Position numbers and translations under genes: made by a program. Below the pieces are notes generated by a model that was not told the DNA's origin, ran no database searches, and worked only from the letters and a program-made list of their open reading frames with translations. A stretch of DNA of 64,000 nucleotides from Microbulbifer sp. GL-2 (lineage in GTDB: Bacteria; Pseudomonadota; Gammaproteobacteria; Pseudomonadales; Cellvibrionaceae), in NCBI RefSeq assembly GCF_007183175.1, contig NZ_AP019807.1:3716001-3780000 (forward strand), written 5' to 3'. Each line of letters begins with the position of its first letter. The first letter of the stretch is position 1. Below, piece after piece: positions 42,489 through 52,416 of the stretch.

Positions 42489-43379
42489 TTGAAAGCAGCT
42501 TGTGAAAAATTGATGTTATTTGGCACTACACAAAGCCCTAAAGGGCCTAATTTAAGAAAGTCAGTACCGGTAAGATGTAATCTTTCCGGTACCAAGCTTA
42601 CTTTTTTAAAGCCCTTAAGCAACGCCTCAAAAATTAGTGGTGAAGAGCCAAGTGCTGATTTGCCATTGGCTTTCAATGAGAATATCTACTCCTTAGATAG
42701 TTTTAATGAAATTCGTAACAATGCATGGGGCATACTGCTTGCAGAGGAGCGGTATAAATATCATGGCCCGCCGTTCATTAATCCTGATGTTGGAGGGATG
42801 GAATTTACTGCCTCACTTAGGAAGATAGGCAATGACTTAAATCTACTTAAAGCCAGTGACTATGAGCATTGGGTTGATAGTGATATTAAAGCCTATTACT
42901 CCCCTGGTACTGGGTCTGTTTTCCAGGAATGGCTCTATCTTTTCCCGCTGTTCTGGCAAACCTTCAAGCTACCTAATACGAATGGTGTTCAATGGGTTGC
43001 CTACGCTGTTCAAGATTTAAGCTGCCAGGAAGGTGATCTAATCAAATATTATGTTCGTGCTGCAATTTCATCTGAGCATGAATTGGTTTTCTCATTTAGA
43101 GCCACAACTGATGATTATGATTCTGGTGCTTTTGGATTGTTCAAAGAAATTTCAAACTTTATATTGAATAGTGTTGAGGTTTCATTAACTGACTCGATTG
43201 TAGAAGAAATTAAAGCCCTATCATCGTCAGGCTTACGTAACTTCAGTGAGCAAAAGCCGGTATTGCGATTTGATGATGCGCCAAAAAACAAGTTCAGTAA
43301 TTATGAGCTGTTAAATGATCCGTGCTTTTACTTTACTAAGATCAATAAGACAGTCGATCGTAAGCTCTGGTCGAAGTAG
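42489..43379 (+). CDS. Unrecognised partner protein, possible chaperone or immunity
   Basis: A 296-residue protein starting at TTG 42489 or ATG 42513, immediately after the previous stop. No signal peptide. Aromatic-rich centre (EWLYLFPLFWQTFKL, VQWVAYAVQDLSCQEGDLIK) followed by FSFRATTDDYDSGAFGLFKE. The tight coupling suggests it works with the 40742 product. A terminator hairpin follows at 43559-43609. No family recognised. Confidence 0.6.
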   Translation: MKAACEKLMLFGTTQSPKGPNLRKSVPVRCNLSGTKLTFLKPLSNASKISGEEPSADLPLAFNENIYSLDSFNEIRNNAWGILLAEERYKYHGPPFINPDVGGMEFTASLRKIGNDLNLLKASDYEHWVDSDIKAYYSPGTGSVFQEWLYLFPLFWQTFKLPNTNGVQWVAYAVQDLSCQEGDLIKYYVRAAISSEHELVFSFRATTDDYDSGAFGLFKEISNFILNSVEVSLTDSIVEEIKALSSSGLRNFSEQKPVLRFDDAPKNKFSNYELLNDPCFYFTKINKTVDRKLWSK

Positions 43380-43558
43380 TAATAGGTTTCTCAGTCTTAT
43401 ATGCTTTGTAGTGCCAGCTATAATGGGGCAAATTGTATTTGCTGTGGGCTAATCCAGTGAACCCCAAAACTTCTTTTTGGATAATGCTTGGGTGAGATTC
43501 CTCTCGTTTTTTAGCAGCATTACCGGTTCTCTTCCGTATTATTCAGCCCCTTGAGCTG

Positions 43559-43612
43559 GCCCAATGTGATGCAACTATGTTTTATTCACTTAATCGCATC
43601 ACATTGGGCTAT
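43559..43612 (+). terminator. Strong terminator hairpin
   Basis: Perfect 14-bp arms gcccaatgtgatgc / gcatcacattgggc with a 23-base loop, followed by tatttt. It lies between the two-gene module and the convergent AddA-like gene and probably works in both directions. The gap 43380-43709 has nothing else. Confidence 0.75.
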
Positions 43613-43709
43613 TTTAAAATATGGAAATTGGATTTCTTCTGTTCTTTACATGCCCAATACTGCTCTCTTAAAAAGTTGATATGAACCTCGGAGCTATACC
43701 CATCTCTTC

Positions 43710-46700
43710 CTAATCCAACTCCACCAACCTCTGCATCAACGGAAAATACAGCGCACACCGAATATTCCGTTCCCCCCGTGCATAAAAGAGCTTGCGGTAA
43801 TTCTCCAACTGGGTCCGGTAGTGCTCCAGCTGAGCCGCATTAAATTCTTCCTGGCTTTCTTCCCCACTGGGCTCTGCCGTTTTGTAATCCACAATCCAGC
43901 GGGTGCCTTCGTTATCGATAAAGGTGCGGTCCACAATGGAGCGCCTTAACTGTCGGCCGCCGCTGTGGAGTTCCAGTTCGCAGGCGGATTCCCTTAATGA
44001 TCCATCCAATAGCCAACGGCCGGTTGGGCAGTTGAGGCTGTTGCGTACGGCGATTTCCACTTTCTCGGCGGCGCGGTCCAGGCTGGTGGCGGATAGTCCC
44101 AATTGTTTCAGGCGCAGTTGCCATAGGGGGCGTTGGGCTTCCAGTTTGCTGGGTGTCCAGTCGTTGATATTGGTCTCGGCAATGGTGGCGAGGGTTTCGT
44201 GGGCTACGGTGCCGGCGTGTTTGAGCCAGCGCAGGGCAACCTGGCCCAGTTCGGGAATATTGTCTTTTTCCTCGGTTTTGGGTTGGTAGTCTGGCATGCG
44301 GTATTGGGCCAGCCATTCCTGCCGGGGCATGGCTTGGGGTTGCCATTGGTTGGGCAGGCGCAGTAGGTAGTCGTGATCTCTGCTGGCTTCGTCCTGGTTT
44401 AGCAGGGGTTCTTCCGCTTCCAGCCAGTGGCACCAGTCGCTTTCCTGGTGGTGCAAAACACTGGGCCAGATACCGGCGAGTAGGGCGGCGCTGCCGGGGG
44501 CTTTTAGGTGGCCCTTTTTTTCATCCCGGTTGATGCAGGCCAAAAGATGCAGCGAGCGGATGGCGCGGGTGCAGCCTACATACAACAGGCGGGTGCCTTC
44601 CAGGCGTTCGCGCTCGCTGTTGTCGTGCTTCAGGTATTCAAAAACCGGGTCGCGGCCGCCGCGTGCATTTTTGGGGGCGAGTAGGAAGCGGCTTTCGCCT
44701 TCGCGGTTGAGCCATTCGCTCCAGCGCAGCAGTTGGTCGCTGCCGGGTTTGCCGCCTTGGTCCAGGCCTGGGATCAGTACGTGTTCGAACTCCAGCCCTT
44801 TGGATTTGTGAATGGTCATCACCTGCACTTTGGCATCCTGGGCGGGGCGGGCGTAGAGCTGTTCCAGGGCCAGGGTGAACTGTTGCCAGTCGGTAATGGC
44901 ACCGCCGGTATCGAAGGCTTCTAATAATTGCAGAAAGTCCTGCACATTATTCAGGTCAGATTTTTGCGCAACGGTAGCGGGGCCACCCAGTTCTAGCCAG
45001 AGGCCTTCAATCCAGGTGCGTAGGGGTTTGCGGCTGCGCTGCTGCCAGGCGTGCAGCAGTTTGGGGGCCACTTGGGCCAGGCGCGTGCGCCCTTCATCGC
45101 TGAGCAGGGCGATATCGTCCACTTCCTGCAAGGCCATTAATAATGGGCGTGCGCTGGTATCGGTTACGGTGATATCCCCATTGCCCCAGTTGGCCAGGGT
45201 GTAAAGGTCTGGCAGTTGCAGTCCGCACCAGGGGGCGCGGAGTACGGCCAGCCAGCTGATTCGGTCGCTGGGATCGAGCAGGGCGCGGGTGAGGCTGAGT
45301 AAATCCAACACCACCATTTTACTGGCAAGCGGCGCCAGCTCTGGGGCCTGGAAGGCGATATTGGCGGCGCTTAGGGCCGGCAAAATCTTTTGTAGATGTT
45401 TTTTCTTGCGCACCAGAATAGCGATGCGGCTCTCCGGATCTTGCGCTTGTAATTGCTGCACCAGTTCAACCGCTTGAGTGGCTTCGCGGTTGCGGTCTTC
45501 GTCATCAATGCAGCCATAGAAATTGACCGAGGGCTCGGCCCATTTGCTGCCTTTAAACGCTTCGGATTTCAGATATCGCACGGCGCCGCGACCGATATTG
45601 TCCGCTTGCGGAAAAGCTCTCAGGAAAGTCTCGTTGACCCAGTTCACTACCGCACTTTCGGAGCGGAAATTTACCTGGAGATCGAGGGTTGCCAGGGGCA
45701 CTTCACCGATACCGCGTTTGCGCGCATCCAGGAAAATACCCACGTTGGCATTGCGGAAGCCGTAACAGGATTGCATGCCGTCGCCGACAATAAATAGGGT
45801 GCGGCCGTCTCCCTGCTGCCAGCCGGCAGTGAGTTTTTCCAGCAGTTGTAGCTGGGTGTGGGAGGTGTCCTGGAACTCGTCCACCAGAATATGCTGGGTT
45901 TGCAGATCCAGTTTTAGGGCCAGGTCTGTGGGGTTATCGCTATCGCCCAGGGCGATCAGTGCGGCTTGGGCCACTTCCGTATAGTCGGTGGCGCCCAGCT
46001 GCTGGAAGACCAGCTTTAATTCTGCGACTAACTTGGGCAGTACCTGGGCGAGCCCTTGCAGCAGTTGCCATTGGCTCTGTTGCAGTCCGCTGGGAAGCTT
46101 GCCCACTTCCCGCAATGCGGAGAGTAGCGGTTCGTTGCCGGCCAGTTCTGCCAGCAGGTCTTTCATGCGCTGTTTGTATTCTTCGGCGATGGGGCGCTCG
46201 GGATCTTTTTTATCCGGCAAGCCAAAACCGAGTTTTTTATTGATGCCGCCGCCTTTGCGCAGATCACCGGTGGTGGTGAGGAGCAGGCTGCCGAGGGCGA
46301 GCCAGGCGGGCAGGCCGCTGCTGTCTGTGCTGGGGAAATCGTCCAGTTCGGCGAAGAGGCAGAGGCCGTGGCTGGGGTTTTCCTTTTGTAAATTGCTGCC
46401 GGCATAACTGGCCAGCTCCAGCAGTTCCCCGGCGTAACTGCCGAGGGCTGTGGTGAGGTCTTGCAGCTTTTCTGTCACCAGTTCGTCGATGACAAAATGG
46501 AAATAATCCTGAGCGCCGTCAAAGTTAACGCTCAAAAGTGGGCCGAGCCATTGCTCGCGCTTGTCCAGCAAAATACGCAGCAGCTTATTGAGCTGGCCCA
46601 GGTCGTTGTCCAGGTGGAGCAGTAGTTGCTGTAGGTCTGCGTCTGGGGTTTCGCCATCAAGGTGTTTGAGCAGGTTCACCACCGCTAGCTCAAAGGCGAT

Positions 46701-47168
46701 TTGGGTACGCTCCAGGGGTTCACCCGGTGCGCCCAGGCCACTTTCGATCGGCAGTTGGCTGGCGAGGCTGCGGCAGAGGCCGTCGATGGTTTGAATGCGC
46801 AGGCGCTGGGGTGTTTGCAGCAGTTCCCATTCCAGTTCGCGATCCCGCTCCAGCAGGGCGCGGGCCAAATCCCAGGTGATGGCATCGTGTGGGTTATCTG
46901 GCCGGGCTTGGTCACGGGCGCTGTGGAGGGCATCGATCAGGCGCTCGCGCATTTCACCGGCAGCTTTGCGGGTGAAGGTAATGGCCAACACTTCTTCCGG
47001 TTGCTGGCAGGCGGCGAGCAACTTTAATACGCGCTGGGTGAGCAGGCCGGTTTTACCGGAGCCCGCCGGGGCAGACACGGCAAAGCTGCGGCTGATATCC
47101 AGGGCTTGGCTGCGGGCGTCGGCATCGATGGGGCGGCGCAGGGCGGGAGTGGTCACAACTTCGTTCAT
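43710..47168 (-). CDS. AddA-like UvrD-type helicase/exonuclease
   Basis: A 1152-residue protein. Walker A SAPAGSGKTGLLTQR (residues 32-46) and TFTRKAAGEMRERL (motif Ia) open a superfamily 1A helicase. Motif II is ILVDEFQDTSHTQLQLLE, motif III LFIVGDGMQSCYGFRNA, motif V VQVMTIHKSKGLEFEHVLIP, motif VI GTRLLYVGCTRAIRSLHLL. The C-terminal PD-(D/E)XK nuclease carries WIVDYKTAE. It degrades and processes double-strand ends in recombination repair with the adjacent AddB-like protein, whose stop overlaps its ATG by four bases. The gene's last 600 bp are duplicated at 39388. Confidence 0.92.
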   Translation of the reverse strand: MNEVVTTPALRRPIDADARSQALDISRSFAVSAPAGSGKTGLLTQRVLKLLAACQQPEEVLAITFTRKAAGEMRERLIDALHSARDQARPDNPHDAITWDLARALLERDRELEWELLQTPQRLRIQTIDGLCRSLASQLPIESGLGAPGEPLERTQIAFELAVVNLLKHLDGETPDADLQQLLLHLDNDLGQLNKLLRILLDKREQWLGPLLSVNFDGAQDYFHFVIDELVTEKLQDLTTALGSYAGELLELASYAGSNLQKENPSHGLCLFAELDDFPSTDSSGLPAWLALGSLLLTTTGDLRKGGGINKKLGFGLPDKKDPERPIAEEYKQRMKDLLAELAGNEPLLSALREVGKLPSGLQQSQWQLLQGLAQVLPKLVAELKLVFQQLGATDYTEVAQAALIALGDSDNPTDLALKLDLQTQHILVDEFQDTSHTQLQLLEKLTAGWQQGDGRTLFIVGDGMQSCYGFRNANVGIFLDARKRGIGEVPLATLDLQVNFRSESAVVNWVNETFLRAFPQADNIGRGAVRYLKSEAFKGSKWAEPSVNFYGCIDDEDRNREATQAVELVQQLQAQDPESRIAILVRKKKHLQKILPALSAANIAFQAPELAPLASKMVVLDLLSLTRALLDPSDRISWLAVLRAPWCGLQLPDLYTLANWGNGDITVTDTSARPLLMALQEVDDIALLSDEGRTRLAQVAPKLLHAWQQRSRKPLRTWIEGLWLELGGPATVAQKSDLNNVQDFLQLLEAFDTGGAITDWQQFTLALEQLYARPAQDAKVQVMTIHKSKGLEFEHVLIPGLDQGGKPGSDQLLRWSEWLNREGESRFLLAPKNARGGRDPVFEYLKHDNSERERLEGTRLLYVGCTRAIRSLHLLACINRDEKKGHLKAPGSAALLAGIWPSVLHHQESDWCHWLEAEEPLLNQDEASRDHDYLLRLPNQWQPQAMPRQEWLAQYRMPDYQPKTEEKDNIPELGQVALRWLKHAGTVAHETLATIAETNINDWTPSKLEAQRPLWQLRLKQLGLSATSLDRAAEKVEIAVRNSLNCPTGRWLLDGSLRESACELELHSGGRQLRRSIVDRTFIDNEGTRWIVDYKTAEPSGEESQEEFNAAQLEHYRTQLENYRKLFYARGERNIRCALYFPLMQRLVELD

Positions 47169-49864
47169 TCGGTTATTTGCTCCCTTTCCGGCCAGCGGTT
47201 TAGGGGCCAGAGTTCACTGTTGTTATCGGTGGGGCGATCAAAGGCGAGGGTGGCTACACCGCTGCGATATTCGGTGGCGAGGGATTCCAGGCTGTAGCGC
47301 CAGTGCTCCACCAGATTGCTCCAGGTGCCGTAGGGGGATTCCTTTTCGGTATCGCCCACGGCTTTAATGCCGGTAATGGGGTGCTCCAAATCTCCGCAGC
47401 CATTCCATTTGCAGTCGCCGTTGCGCACCTGGCCGAAGGCGATGGCGTGGGCGTCCGGTTGGAATAGGGCGTAGAGCGGCAGCTGGGGTTCGCGGATGCG
47501 CTGGGTAAGCCAGTCGCGAATACTGGGAATGCCGGTTTTGTAATCGATCACCAGTTGTTCGCCGCTGGCGAGTTGATCCAATCGGTCCAGGCGCAGGTTA
47601 AAGTGCAGCCCGCCGATTTCCACGGCTTGTTCCCATTCGACTTTTTCTACGGAGAAATTGGGCCTGTCCAGTTCCACGGACAGCCATTGTTGCAGCAGGC
47701 GCTCCAGGCGCTGCTTTTCCATGGCCCAAAATCCGATCGGCAGGTGATTGTATTTTTTGCGCACACTGCCGAGGGAACGCTCCACTGCGCGTTCGATTTG
47801 CGCTTGGCGTTGCTCGTCGTCCATAGCTTGCAGTTGTGCGAGGGTGCCGCACTGTTGCCAGAATTCTGCCAGCACCTGGTGTACCACATTACCGCGCTCG
47901 GCGGGGCCGAGGCCGATATCCGGTAGGGTAAAACTGCTGGCGCCGAGGCGGAAGCGCAACTGCGCATTTAATGGGGACAGGGCTTGGGCCTTGAGCACCG
48001 AGGCACCACCGCGCACCCGTTCGCATTCGGCGGGGGTGAGTGGCGGTAGCTTTTTGTCTTCGATTTTTTCCAGCTGACTGGCTTGCGCCAGTTGGCTGTA
48101 GTGATTGTGCAGGGCGCCTTCGGCAAAGTGCTGGGCTTGTTGCGGGCTTTCAAACAAGCTGCTCAGCCCCTGCTGCACACCATCTTCTTCACAGGTGTAA
48201 CTTACGACGATATCGCCGCTGGCATTCTGCAGGTCGGCGGTGAGTTCTCGGGCCAGTTCCAATTCCCGCTCGGCGCTGGCGCGGGGCATCTTCCAGTGTT
48301 TTTGCCATTGAATCGGCAGCAACGGATTGGGCGCCGGTGCCGGCGGCCATTGCTGTTGGCCGAAGCCGACCAGGCGCAGGTGATCGAAAGCGAGGCCGCC
48401 GGCTTCCAGTACCCCGAGAATTTGCAGAGGGCCATCGCGGGTTTCCGCTTGGAAGGGGGTGCGGCTGGCAATCTGACGCAGCAATTGCAGGGCCTGGGTG
48501 AGGGTAAGGTTGCCACCGCAGGCGCTGAGTGCGGCGAACTCTTCCAGGATGGATTCCCATTGCAACAACTGCTGGTATTCCTGGCTGTCCGGGTTGCGGC
48601 TGCCGGGCCAATTTAATGCGCTAAGTGTTTCGGAAGAACGCGCGGCCCAAATTTCTGCGGGGGCTCGCTGCCATCGCCGGGCGCGTTCGGCCACTTGTTC
48701 CAGTTGGCGGGGCAGTTGCGGTGATTCCAAGTGGAGGACTTCTGTGGTGCGCTCGGCCCAGTAGCGCAGGGTTGCGCCGTCGATACGGCGCAGCTCCAGT
48801 TTTTGTAAACGGCGGAACAGGGCACTGCGCAGCCAGGTTTCACTGTCGTCACCCCAGAAGGGGCTGAACAGGATATTTTGCAATTGAGGGTAATCCCATT
48901 CGTCTTGCAGTAGCGATAGCAATTGTAAGGCGGCGCTGCCGACCGGTGTCTGTGCCAGGGGCGTACCGGCGGAGAAGTTAAACGGCAGTGTGTAGCGCGG
49001 TTGCTGCGGGTCCAGGTATTGGGGTTCGAGCACGCGGGAAAATACCGCTTCCACCTGGGCGCGGCACTGGCCCAGATTATTCACCACTATGCCAACGCTG
49101 TGGCCGGGGTTTTCAGCGAGCTTTTGTCCGGCCCAAAGGGCTGCCTGATAGAGTTCTTCATCCAAATCGGCGCAGGCGGCTACGGATAGTTCGCTCTGCT
49201 GGGTAAGTCCTGGCCTTTCATTAACGGCTGTTGCACCTGCGTGAATTAGGGCATTGGCGAGGGGCGAAATCTGGGCAAAGCCGGCGGTATCAATTTGCGC
49301 GACGGGTTCCAGAATGCCTTCTTGGAATGCGCGCAGGATCAATTGATCGCGCTGGTCTGGTGTGATGGCGCTGTGGGCCTGAAGCTCAGTAGCAAAGGCC
49401 TTGATCATGACGCACAGCGGTAGTTCGTCGCTGCGCATAGAGAGTGCGAACTGTTCCAGTAGGGGAGTTAGCGCTTCATCTATTTGCGAGAGATCGGAGA
49501 TCAGCTGCCATTGGAGCAGCTGCGCCAGGGCGCTATCGGCATCCCGGCACAGTTGCTGGCTGTTGAGCAGTTGCCGGTCCAGGGATTCATCCAAGGCGCG
49601 CTGCCAGAGCAATTGCCGTTGCTCGCGATTCAATACCTGCTGCAAGGCGGGCTGCCAGTTGCGCTGTTGCAGCTGGAACCAGAGCTTGTCCAGCCAGCTG
49701 CGCAGGGACTCCACCGGCGGCGGCATCCAGCAGGCACCGGGCGACTGCTGCGCGGCAAACACCTGTTGGCAGCGGTTGCGCAGACGGTTGTTGGGGGTGA
49801 GCAGCAGTCCTCCGGGGGGCAGCTGCGCAAATATTTCGAGAGCGGGAAATGCCGGCTTCAGCAT
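47165..49864 (-). CDS. AddB-like PD-(D/E)XK nuclease ('probable DNA repair protein')
   Basis: An 899-residue protein, first gene of the two-gene repair operon. N-terminal LLLTPNNRLRNRCQQVFAAQ is the degenerate nucleotide-binding part of an inactive helicase. The C-terminal nuclease has FNLRLDRLDQ and LVIDYKTGIPS (catalytic D and K). Together with the downstream AddA-like protein it forms a helicase-nuclease complex alternative to RecBCD. ATG 49864. The many short open frames on the + strand here are shadows of this GC-rich gene. Confidence 0.9.
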   Translation of the reverse strand: MLKPAFPALEIFAQLPPGGLLLTPNNRLRNRCQQVFAAQQSPGACWMPPPVESLRSWLDKLWFQLQQRNWQPALQQVLNREQRQLLWQRALDESLDRQLLNSQQLCRDADSALAQLLQWQLISDLSQIDEALTPLLEQFALSMRSDELPLCVMIKAFATELQAHSAITPDQRDQLILRAFQEGILEPVAQIDTAGFAQISPLANALIHAGATAVNERPGLTQQSELSVAACADLDEELYQAALWAGQKLAENPGHSVGIVVNNLGQCRAQVEAVFSRVLEPQYLDPQQPRYTLPFNFSAGTPLAQTPVGSAALQLLSLLQDEWDYPQLQNILFSPFWGDDSETWLRSALFRRLQKLELRRIDGATLRYWAERTTEVLHLESPQLPRQLEQVAERARRWQRAPAEIWAARSSETLSALNWPGSRNPDSQEYQQLLQWESILEEFAALSACGGNLTLTQALQLLRQIASRTPFQAETRDGPLQILGVLEAGGLAFDHLRLVGFGQQQWPPAPAPNPLLPIQWQKHWKMPRASAERELELARELTADLQNASGDIVVSYTCEEDGVQQGLSSLFESPQQAQHFAEGALHNHYSQLAQASQLEKIEDKKLPPLTPAECERVRGGASVLKAQALSPLNAQLRFRLGASSFTLPDIGLGPAERGNVVHQVLAEFWQQCGTLAQLQAMDDEQRQAQIERAVERSLGSVRKKYNHLPIGFWAMEKQRLERLLQQWLSVELDRPNFSVEKVEWEQAVEIGGLHFNLRLDRLDQLASGEQLVIDYKTGIPSIRDWLTQRIREPQLPLYALFQPDAHAIAFGQVRNGDCKWNGCGDLEHPITGIKAVGDTEKESPYGTWSNLVEHWRYSLESLATEYRSGVATLAFDRPTDNNSELWPLNRWPEREQITE

Positions 49865-49966
49865 GAATTCGGGTACCGGTTAGGGCTTGTTATTCGGGGA
49901 ACGGTCGCGGTTTGTGACGGAACTGTCAACTCCGTTGCGTGGTTCTCATCATGTAATGGCTTGTTG

Positions 49967-50800
49967 TTAGGGGTTAGATGCGAGGGGTTCGGCAACTGGG
50001 GCGAACTCGCTGAAGGCCTGTTCTATATTGCCGGTTAAGTCCACAGTGCTGGTGATCAGTCGGCCAGTATTTGGGGCATCTGGCAGTATCAGCTCAAGTT
50101 CTTCCAGCCACCAGCGTACGCGCCGGGCGATGGCTTCGCCGGAATCCAGCCATTGGATTGAGCGGGGGGCGAACTGGTCGAGTTCTTCCCGCAGCAGGGG
50201 AAAGTGGGTGCAGGCCAATACGGCAATATCCACTTGGTCGCCGCCGGCGGTGTGGAATACGCGGTGTAATACCGGCTCCAAATCCCCTGCGGTGATGGCT
50301 TCGCCACGCAGTTTGCTTTCCGCCAGATGCACCAACTCCGGTGCGGGCACATTAATTACCCGGTTGCCGTTGGCAAATTGCTCGATCAGTTCGCGGGTGT
50401 AGCGGCGATTGACAGTGCCTTCGGTGGCAATCAGGGCAATAGTGCGGGAACGGCTGGCGGCAGCGGCGGGTTTCACCGCGGGCACAACGCCCACTACGGG
50501 TTTCTTTAGCGATTCGCGCAACTGGGGTAGGGCCAGGGTGCTGGCGGTGTTGCAGCCCACCACTAAAATATCGGCACCGCAGTGCTCCATCATTGCTTGG
50601 GCCTGCTGGACGATCCGCGGGCGCAGCTCTTCTTCGCTTTTATTGCCGTAGGGATAAAAGCCGTTGTCCACACCCAGGTGCAAGGTCAGGCCCGGCATTA
50701 GGCGGCGGATTTCCCGCGCAATGCTGACGGCGCCCACGCCGGAATCAAAGATCAGGGCGCTGGGGGCCGGGCTATCTGGGTGGGCGCTGTGTTTGTGCAT
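49967..50800 (-). CDS. murI: Glutamate racemase
   Basis: A 277-residue cytosolic enzyme converting L- to D-glutamate for peptidoglycan. Catalytic motifs: FDSGVGAVSIAREI (Asp19-Ser20), VVGCNTAS (first catalytic Cys) and VLACTHFPLL (second catalytic Cys with His). I start at ATG 50800 (MHKHSAHPDS) and not the extended frame to 50887, whose extra residues are not family-like. Stands between the AddB-like gene and divergent rmuC. Confidence 0.93.
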   Translation of the reverse strand: MHKHSAHPDSPAPSALIFDSGVGAVSIAREIRRLMPGLTLHLGVDNGFYPYGNKSEEELRPRIVQQAQAMMEHCGADILVVGCNTASTLALPQLRESLKKPVVGVVPAVKPAAAASRSRTIALIATEGTVNRRYTRELIEQFANGNRVINVPAPELVHLAESKLRGEAITAGDLEPVLHRVFHTAGGDQVDIAVLACTHFPLLREELDQFAPRSIQWLDSGEAIARRVRWWLEELELILPDAPNTGRLITSTVDLTGNIEQAFSEFAPVAEPLASNP

Positions 50801-51033
50801 GCGTTCTGGAGTACCAACATCGAAACCAATCCTCCAAGAATACCTCAAAACTCCACGAAAATTCCCGCTGAGGCTTCCAGGGAGCAATAGCTTCCCCTGG
50901 CCGGCGTACTTTCCAGGGGCAAACTGGTAGAATGGCAGCTTCGCCTGGGCCAGCTTCAGGCATGTCAGTGGGAGTGCACCACTGGCAAAATCCTGATTTA
51001 TCCATCTCTTTCCGGGTCTGGGAGTACCACTCT

Positions 51034-52410
51034 ATGCCAGCGTTCCCGCTGCAATTGAATGCCGATCATGCGGTGATGGCGGCTGTTGCCATCTTGTTTC
51101 TGTTGGGCTTGGTGTTTTGGATGGCGCGAGCCAGTAGCCGCCGCGCTTTATTGCAGAGCCAAGCCGCCTTGCAGGTGGCTCAGGCGCGTATCGATAGCAG
51201 CCGCGAGCGGGAGGTCCAGCTCGGCGCAGAAGTAGAATCTCTGCGAGTGGAGCTGGCTGACAAGCTGCAACAACTTACCCGTAGCCAGGTGTTGGTAGAA
51301 AAAGGGGAGGCGGCCATGGCGGAGCAGCGCAAGCTGATGGAGCAAATGCGTATTGCCATGGGTGAGCAGTTTGAGAATCTGGCCAACCGGATTTTTGAAG
51401 AGAAGCAGCAGAGCTTCGTGCGCCGCAGTGAAGACAGCCTGCGCAAAAGTCTCGATCCGCTGGAGCGCCAGCTGGGGGATTTTCGCAAACGAGTAGAGCA
51501 TGTTTACGATCGCGAAAATGCCGAGCGCAACAGTCTGCTTGGGCAGATTAAAGCGTTGCGCGAGCAAACCCAGCGCATCAGCGATGAGGCTCTGAACCTG
51601 ACTTCGGCCCTGAAAGGGGACCGCAAGATCCAGGGTAACTGGGGTGAAGTGGTGCTGGAGCGCTTGCTGGAGGAATCCGGCTTGCAGAAGGGCCGCGAAT
51701 ACGAAACGCAAGTAACGCTGACAAGTGATGGCCGCAGGCGCCAGCCGGATGTGATTGTGCGCCTGCCGGAAAACAAAGACCTGATTATTGATTCCAAGGT
51801 CTCCCTGGTGGATTACGAGCGTTACAGCTCGGCGGAAACCGATGAGGAGCGCACTCAGGCCCTGAAACAGCATGTAAATTCCCTGCGCGCCCATATCACC
51901 GGCCTCAACAAGAAGGCCTACGAACAGCTGGAGGGTGTTCGCACCCTGGATTTCGTCTTTATTTTCGTGCCCATCGAGGCCGCCTATATGTTGGCGATGC
52001 AGGCGGACCCGGACTTGTTCCGTTTTGCTTACGAGAAGCAAATTGTCCTGGTGAGCCCCACTAGCCTGATGGCGACCCTGCGCACCGTCGAGAATATCTG
52101 GCGCTACGAGAAACAAAACAAGAACGCGGAAAAAATCGCCGACGAGGCCGGCAAGCTGCACGATCAGTTTGCTATGGTGCTGGAGTCACTGGATGTTCTT
52201 GGTGATCGCCTGCGTCAGGCGGATGACGCTTACCAGCAAACTTACAAGCGATTGGCGACAGGGCGTGGTAATGCTGTGAAGCGGATTGACAGTTTGCGTA
52301 AGCTGGGTGCTAAAACCCGTAAACAGATCTCTGCGGACTTAAGGGAACGGGCGGACCAGCCTGAGGTAAAGGGACTGCCACAGGCTGAGGAAGCCGCCAC
52401 GGAAGAATAA
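51034..52410 (+). CDS. rmuC: DNA recombination protein RmuC
   Basis: A 458-residue protein: an N-terminal membrane anchor (VMAAVAILFLLGLVFWMARA), a long coiled coil (about 40-150) and the RmuC nuclease-like domain with KGDRKIQGNWGEVVLERLLE and RQPDVIVRLPENKDLIIDSK. RmuC limits recombination at inverted repeats. Start chosen at ATG 51034 after ggag; upstream in-frame ATG 50932 gives an unlikely leader. Divergent from murI; the next gene follows after six bases. Confidence 0.93.
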   Translation: MPAFPLQLNADHAVMAAVAILFLLGLVFWMARASSRRALLQSQAALQVAQARIDSSREREVQLGAEVESLRVELADKLQQLTRSQVLVEKGEAAMAEQRKLMEQMRIAMGEQFENLANRIFEEKQQSFVRRSEDSLRKSLDPLERQLGDFRKRVEHVYDRENAERNSLLGQIKALREQTQRISDEALNLTSALKGDRKIQGNWGEVVLERLLEESGLQKGREYETQVTLTSDGRRRQPDVIVRLPENKDLIIDSKVSLVDYERYSSAETDEERTQALKQHVNSLRAHITGLNKKAYEQLEGVRTLDFVFIFVPIEAAYMLAMQADPDLFRFAYEKQIVLVSPTSLMATLRTVENIWRYEKQNKNAEKIADEAGKLHDQFAMVLESLDVLGDRLRQADDAYQQTYKRLATGRGNAVKRIDSLRKLGAKTRKQISADLRERADQPEVKGLPQAEEAATEE

Positions 52411-52416
52411 TTTTTT

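Noticed and set aside
43903..49883. Many + strand ORFs of 60-180 residues
   Set aside because: Shadows of the GC-rich AddA/AddB-like genes on the other strand.
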